A stretch of 52,590 nucleotides of DNA from Tropicimonas sp047971885 (lineage in GTDB: Bacteria > Pseudomonadota > Alphaproteobacteria > Rhodobacterales > Rhodobacteraceae). The notes under the pieces are model-generated. The model searched no databases. It was not told the DNA's origin and saw nothing but the letters and a program-made list of their open reading frames with translations. The position numbers were made by a program, and so were the translations under genes. Positions 50,097 to 52,590 of the stretch are shown in pieces (position 1 is the stretch's first letter; every line of letters starts with the position of its first letter). The stretch spans positions 1-52,590 of the forward strand of contig NZ_JBKEAE010000171.1 of the NCBI RefSeq assembly GCF_047971885.1, in the 5' to 3' direction.

Positions 50097-50675
50097 ATGA
50101 GTTTGCCAAAAATCGGTATCATCATTTCCAGTACCCGCGAGGGGCGGTTCGGCGACAGGCCGGCGGCATGGATCGCCGAAATTGCCGCCGCGCGACGGGA
50201 TGCGACCTTTGAAATCGTCGATCTGCGGGACCATCCCCTGCCGTTCTACGACGAGGCGGCCTCGCCCGCCTATGGCGCGGTGGGCAATCCGGCGGGGCAG
50301 CACTGGGGTGAACTCATGGCCGGTTTCGACGGCTTCATATTCATCACCGCCGAATACAATCACTCGATCACCGGTGTCCTGAAGAATGCGCTCGATTACC
50401 TCTATCCCCAGATGAACCGGAAGCCCGCGGCGTTCGTTTCTTATGGCGGCGTGGGCGGGGCACGGGCGGTGGAACAGCTCCGGCTGATTCTGGTCGAGCT
50501 TCAGATGGCGCCGCTGCGCAATGCCGTCCATATCGGCATGAGCGAATACCTCGGCGTGGTGACCGAGGGTAAGAGCATCGCGGATTATCCCTATCTTGCC
50601 GAGTCGGCCAGGGTCATGCTCGACGATCTGCTGTGGTGGACCAGGGCGCTCGCCGATGCCCGGAGCGCCGGATAG
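50097..50675 (+). CDS. NADPH-dependent FMN reductase family flavoprotein
   Basis: This 192-residue flavodoxin-fold protein has the FMN-phosphate loop ISSTREGRFGDRPA (about 10-23), DLRDHPLPFYDE, ITAEYNHSITGVLKNALDYLYPQ and YGGVGGARAVEQLR. Relatives reduce quinones, azo dyes or FMN with NAD(P)H. ATG 50097 follows AGGAGG. It is divergent from hslU and convergent with the ktrB-like gene (18-bp gap). The substrate cannot be inferred. Confidence 0.9.
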   Translation: MSLPKIGIIISSTREGRFGDRPAAWIAEIAAARRDATFEIVDLRDHPLPFYDEAASPAYGAVGNPAGQHWGELMAGFDGFIFITAEYNHSITGVLKNALDYLYPQMNRKPAAFVSYGGVGGARAVEQLRLILVELQMAPLRNAVHIGMSEYLGVVTEGKSIADYPYLAESARVMLDDLLWWTRALADARSAG

Positions 50676-50693
50676 CGTGCCCGCGCCCGCCGG

Positions 50694-52025
50694 TCAGCCG
50701 AGATAGACCTGACCGGCGGGATAGCGCACGCGCGACGTTCTGCGCGTTGCCAGCAGGAAACCCAGGGTCAGCGGCCCGACCCGTCCGAGGAACATCAGGA
50801 ACATGATGACGATCCGGCCGAATGTATCGAGCTCGGACGTGGCGCCGCGGCTCAGCCCGGTGGTGCCGAATGCCGAGGAGACCTCGAACGCGAGATCGAG
50901 AAAATCGCCGTCATGCGAGATCGAGACGAGAAACACCGCGAACAGCAGGGTCAGCAGGGCGATTGTCGTCAGTGCCATCACCTTGAGCACCTGATCCCTG
51001 GTGATGGTGCGGTTGAAGACACGCGGTTCGCGGCGCTGGAAAAAGGCGACTGTCGCCAGCAGGGCCACCGCCAGTGTCGTTACCTTGATCCCGCCGGCGG
51101 TCGATGCGCTGCCGCCGCCGACGATCATCAGCGCGATCATCACCAGCGCGGTGCTGTCATGGGCATGTGAAAGATCGACGGTGTTGAACCCCGCCGTTCG
51201 TGTCGTCACCGACTGGAACCAGCTGGCCCAGAGCTTCGCGCCCGTCCCGTCGAGGCCGCCGAGCGTGCCGGGATTGGTCCACTCCAGTGCCGCGAACTGG
51301 ACCATTCCATAAACGATCAGTCCAAGCGATCCGGCGAGCATCAGTTTGGAATGCAGCGTCAGGCGCCGCCAGCGCCGTTTTTCCACCACATCGCCGATCA
51401 CGACAAACCCCAGCCCACCCAGCATGAACAGCGCCGGAACGGCGATATTGACCACCGGATTCGAAACCCAGGCCGACAGACTGTCGGGGAGAAGGCCGAA
51501 ACCGGCGTTGTTGAAGGCGGAAATCGCGTGGAACAGGGCAAACCACAGCCCCCTTGCCAGGCCCATTTCCGGCACGAAGACGAAGCAGAGCGCCAGCATG
51601 CCCGCCGCTTCGACCACCAGCGAAATGCGGATGATGGAGCGGACCAGATCCATCAGGCTGTGGGTCGAGGCCTGGCCCAGTTCCTCGCGCAGGATGTGAC
51701 GCGAGGGCAGGCTGATCTCGAGCCCCAGCGAGGTCAGCAACAGTACGGTAAAGGTCATCAGCCCGATGCCGCCGACCTGCATCAGCACCATCAGGACCGC
51801 TTGCCCGAAAAGGGTGAGGGTGGTGCCGACATCGATCAGCGAAAGCCCGGTCACGGTGACTGCCGAAGTGGCGGTGAACACCGCCTCCATGGCACTGATC
51901 GGCCGGGTTGTGCTGATCGGCAGTATCAGTGCCGCGGCACCGCTCAGGATGAAGACGAGATAGAGCAGCGCCAGCAGTACCGGGGGTGTCGGAAGCAGCG
52001 ATTTCCGGCCGTGCCTGCGCACCAT
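50694..52025 (-). CDS. ktrB: Potassium uptake transporter KtrB/TrkH
   Basis: This 443-residue membrane protein has four pore-loop repeats with selectivity-filter glycines: SAVTVTGLS (about 54-62), SAFNNAGFG, SVTTRTAGFN and SAFGTTGLS. Such proteins form dimeric Na+/K+ symport or K+ channels gated by a cytosolic RCK ring. The size (443 against about 480 for E. coli TrkH) and a single-RCK partner favour Ktr type. ATG 52025 is one base after the ktrA stop. Confidence 0.9.
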   Translation of the reverse strand: MVRRHGRKSLLPTPPVLLALLYLVFILSGAAALILPISTTRPISAMEAVFTATSAVTVTGLSLIDVGTTLTLFGQAVLMVLMQVGGIGLMTFTVLLLTSLGLEISLPSRHILREELGQASTHSLMDLVRSIIRISLVVEAAGMLALCFVFVPEMGLARGLWFALFHAISAFNNAGFGLLPDSLSAWVSNPVVNIAVPALFMLGGLGFVVIGDVVEKRRWRRLTLHSKLMLAGSLGLIVYGMVQFAALEWTNPGTLGGLDGTGAKLWASWFQSVTTRTAGFNTVDLSHAHDSTALVMIALMIVGGGSASTAGGIKVTTLAVALLATVAFFQRREPRVFNRTITRDQVLKVMALTTIALLTLLFAVFLVSISHDGDFLDLAFEVSSAFGTTGLSRGATSELDTFGRIVIMFLMFLGRVGPLTLGFLLATRRTSRVRYPAGQVYLG

Positions 52026-52026
52026 G

Positions 52027-52590
52027 TCAAAGGCTCGCGGCGAAATCGCGCAGATCGTTGCGGCGGCCCAGCAGCATCATCTTGTCCTCGACACTGAGCA
52101 GCGGATCCTCGGCCTCGCCCCCGAGGAAATCGGTGCCGCGCATCAACCCCAGACAGCGCACCCTGAACCGGCCGCCGAGATCCAGATCCGACAGGCGCTT
52201 CTTGTCGAGCACCGGCGGGACGAGAAAGTTCACCACGTGATATCCGTTGCCCAGGCTGAGGTAGTTGCGCATGCGGGGATTGTGCAACACCTGTGCCACA
52301 TGAAGGCCGACCTCCTCCTCGGGCAGGATCACCCGTTCGACGCCGAGCTTGCTGAGGATACGGTGATGGGTGCGGTTCAGCGCCTTGGCCCAGACCGTCG
52401 GAACGCCGACCATCTTGGCATTGATCGTGGCCAGCACATTGGCCTCCAGATTCTCGCCGATGGCGATCAGCGCCACATCCGTGTCTCCCACCCCGGCCTC
52501 GCGCAGGGCGGCCTCGTCGCGGGCATCGGCGATCACCGCGTGCGAGATCAGGTCGGCGACCGACAGGACCGCCCGTTCCGAACTGTCGAT
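52027..52590 (-). CDS. ktrA: Potassium uptake regulator KtrA/TrkA (N-terminus beyond window)
   Basis: The visible 187 residues continue to the right edge without a start. They show a Rossmann RCK_N end (HAVIADARDEAALREAGVGDTDVALIAIGENLEANVL, VWAKALNRTHHRILSKLGVERVILPEEEVGLHVAQVL) and an RCK_C domain (about 100-187). A single RCK, ending shortly after, is like KtrA (about 220 residues) rather than two-domain TrkA. About 35 residues are missing. It is translated immediately before the transporter gene and should gate it through nucleotide binding. Confidence 0.88.
   Translation of the reverse strand: MDSSERAVLSVADLISHAVIADARDEAALREAGVGDTDVALIAIGENLEANVLATINAKMVGVPTVWAKALNRTHHRILSKLGVERVILPEEEVGLHVAQVLHNPRMRNYLSLGNGYHVVNFLVPPVLDKKRLSDLDLGGRFRVRCLGLMRGTDFLGGEAEDPLLSVEDKMMLLGRRNDLRDFAASL

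Noticed and set aside
1..52590. tRNA, rRNA, CRISPR, insertion sequence or prophage content
   Set aside because: No cloverleaf, no repeat-spacer array, no transposase or phage structural protein was found by reading both strands; short tRNA genes could still be missed in the small gaps.

Overview
The window reads as a chromosomal segment of a high-GC alphaproteobacterium, most likely Rhodobacterales (Roseobacter/Rhodobacter relatives). The reasons are the gene order hemJ-rho-mnmE-mnmG-rsmG-parA-parB on one side and maf-aroE-coaE-dnaQ-secB-fxsA-Tim44-Smr-hslU on the other, the ubiquinone and haem genes, and dense GC-rich coding with short gaps and many 4-bp ATGA/GTGA overlaps. No rRNA, tRNA, CRISPR array, prophage or insertion sequence was recognised. 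This assignment is by eye, without database searches.

Layout. 1-5.9 kb: a partial proline iminopeptidase, ubiG, an RNA cyclic phosphodiesterase/MarR/nitrilase/glutaredoxin run, comF facing an NDUFAF5-like methyltransferase, and ferrochelatase. 5.9-8.1 kb: an envelope cluster with a small exported protein, two L,D-transpeptidases and a CAP-domain lipoprotein. 8.3-16.6 kb: a translationally coupled ABC-ABC-rlmD operon, then hslO-Nudix-cca, then a lone Nudix hydrolase. 16.6-18.4 kb: a receiver-PP2C phosphatase divergent from an Hpt protein. 18.4-25.9 kb: ilvA, argG, a sulfotransferase-like protein, a class IV aminotransferase, a ribokinase-like kinase and maeB. 26.0-33.9 kb: an unknown 8-cysteine secreted protein, mutS, hrcA-grpE, rph-rdgB-hemW and a DUF454 membrane protein.

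33.9-44.3 kb is the most informative part. All seven genes from parB to hemJ run leftward and maf to dnaQ run rightward. The 397-bp AT-rich gap between them (41245-41641) holds several DnaA-box-like 9-mers and is the best candidate for the chromosome replication origin. parA-parB lie about 6 kb away, and two perfect 16-bp parS palindromes are written into the coding sequences of rsmG and mnmG. The origin-flanking block from mid-hemW to mnmE is clearly lower in G+C than the rest.

44.3-52.6 kb: secB, fxsA, a Tim44-like protein and an Smr protein, then an AT-rich leader with a near-consensus promoter driving an unfamiliar two-gene unit (small exported 4-cysteine peptide plus a four-TM membrane protein). 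Next come hslU without an adjacent hslV, an NADPH-dependent FMN reductase, and a KtrB/KtrA-type potassium uptake pair cut by the window edge. The gene functions are mostly core housekeeping. The novelty candidates are the 47-48.5 kb unit, the secreted 8-Cys protein, and the way centromere sites and the origin are packed among genes.
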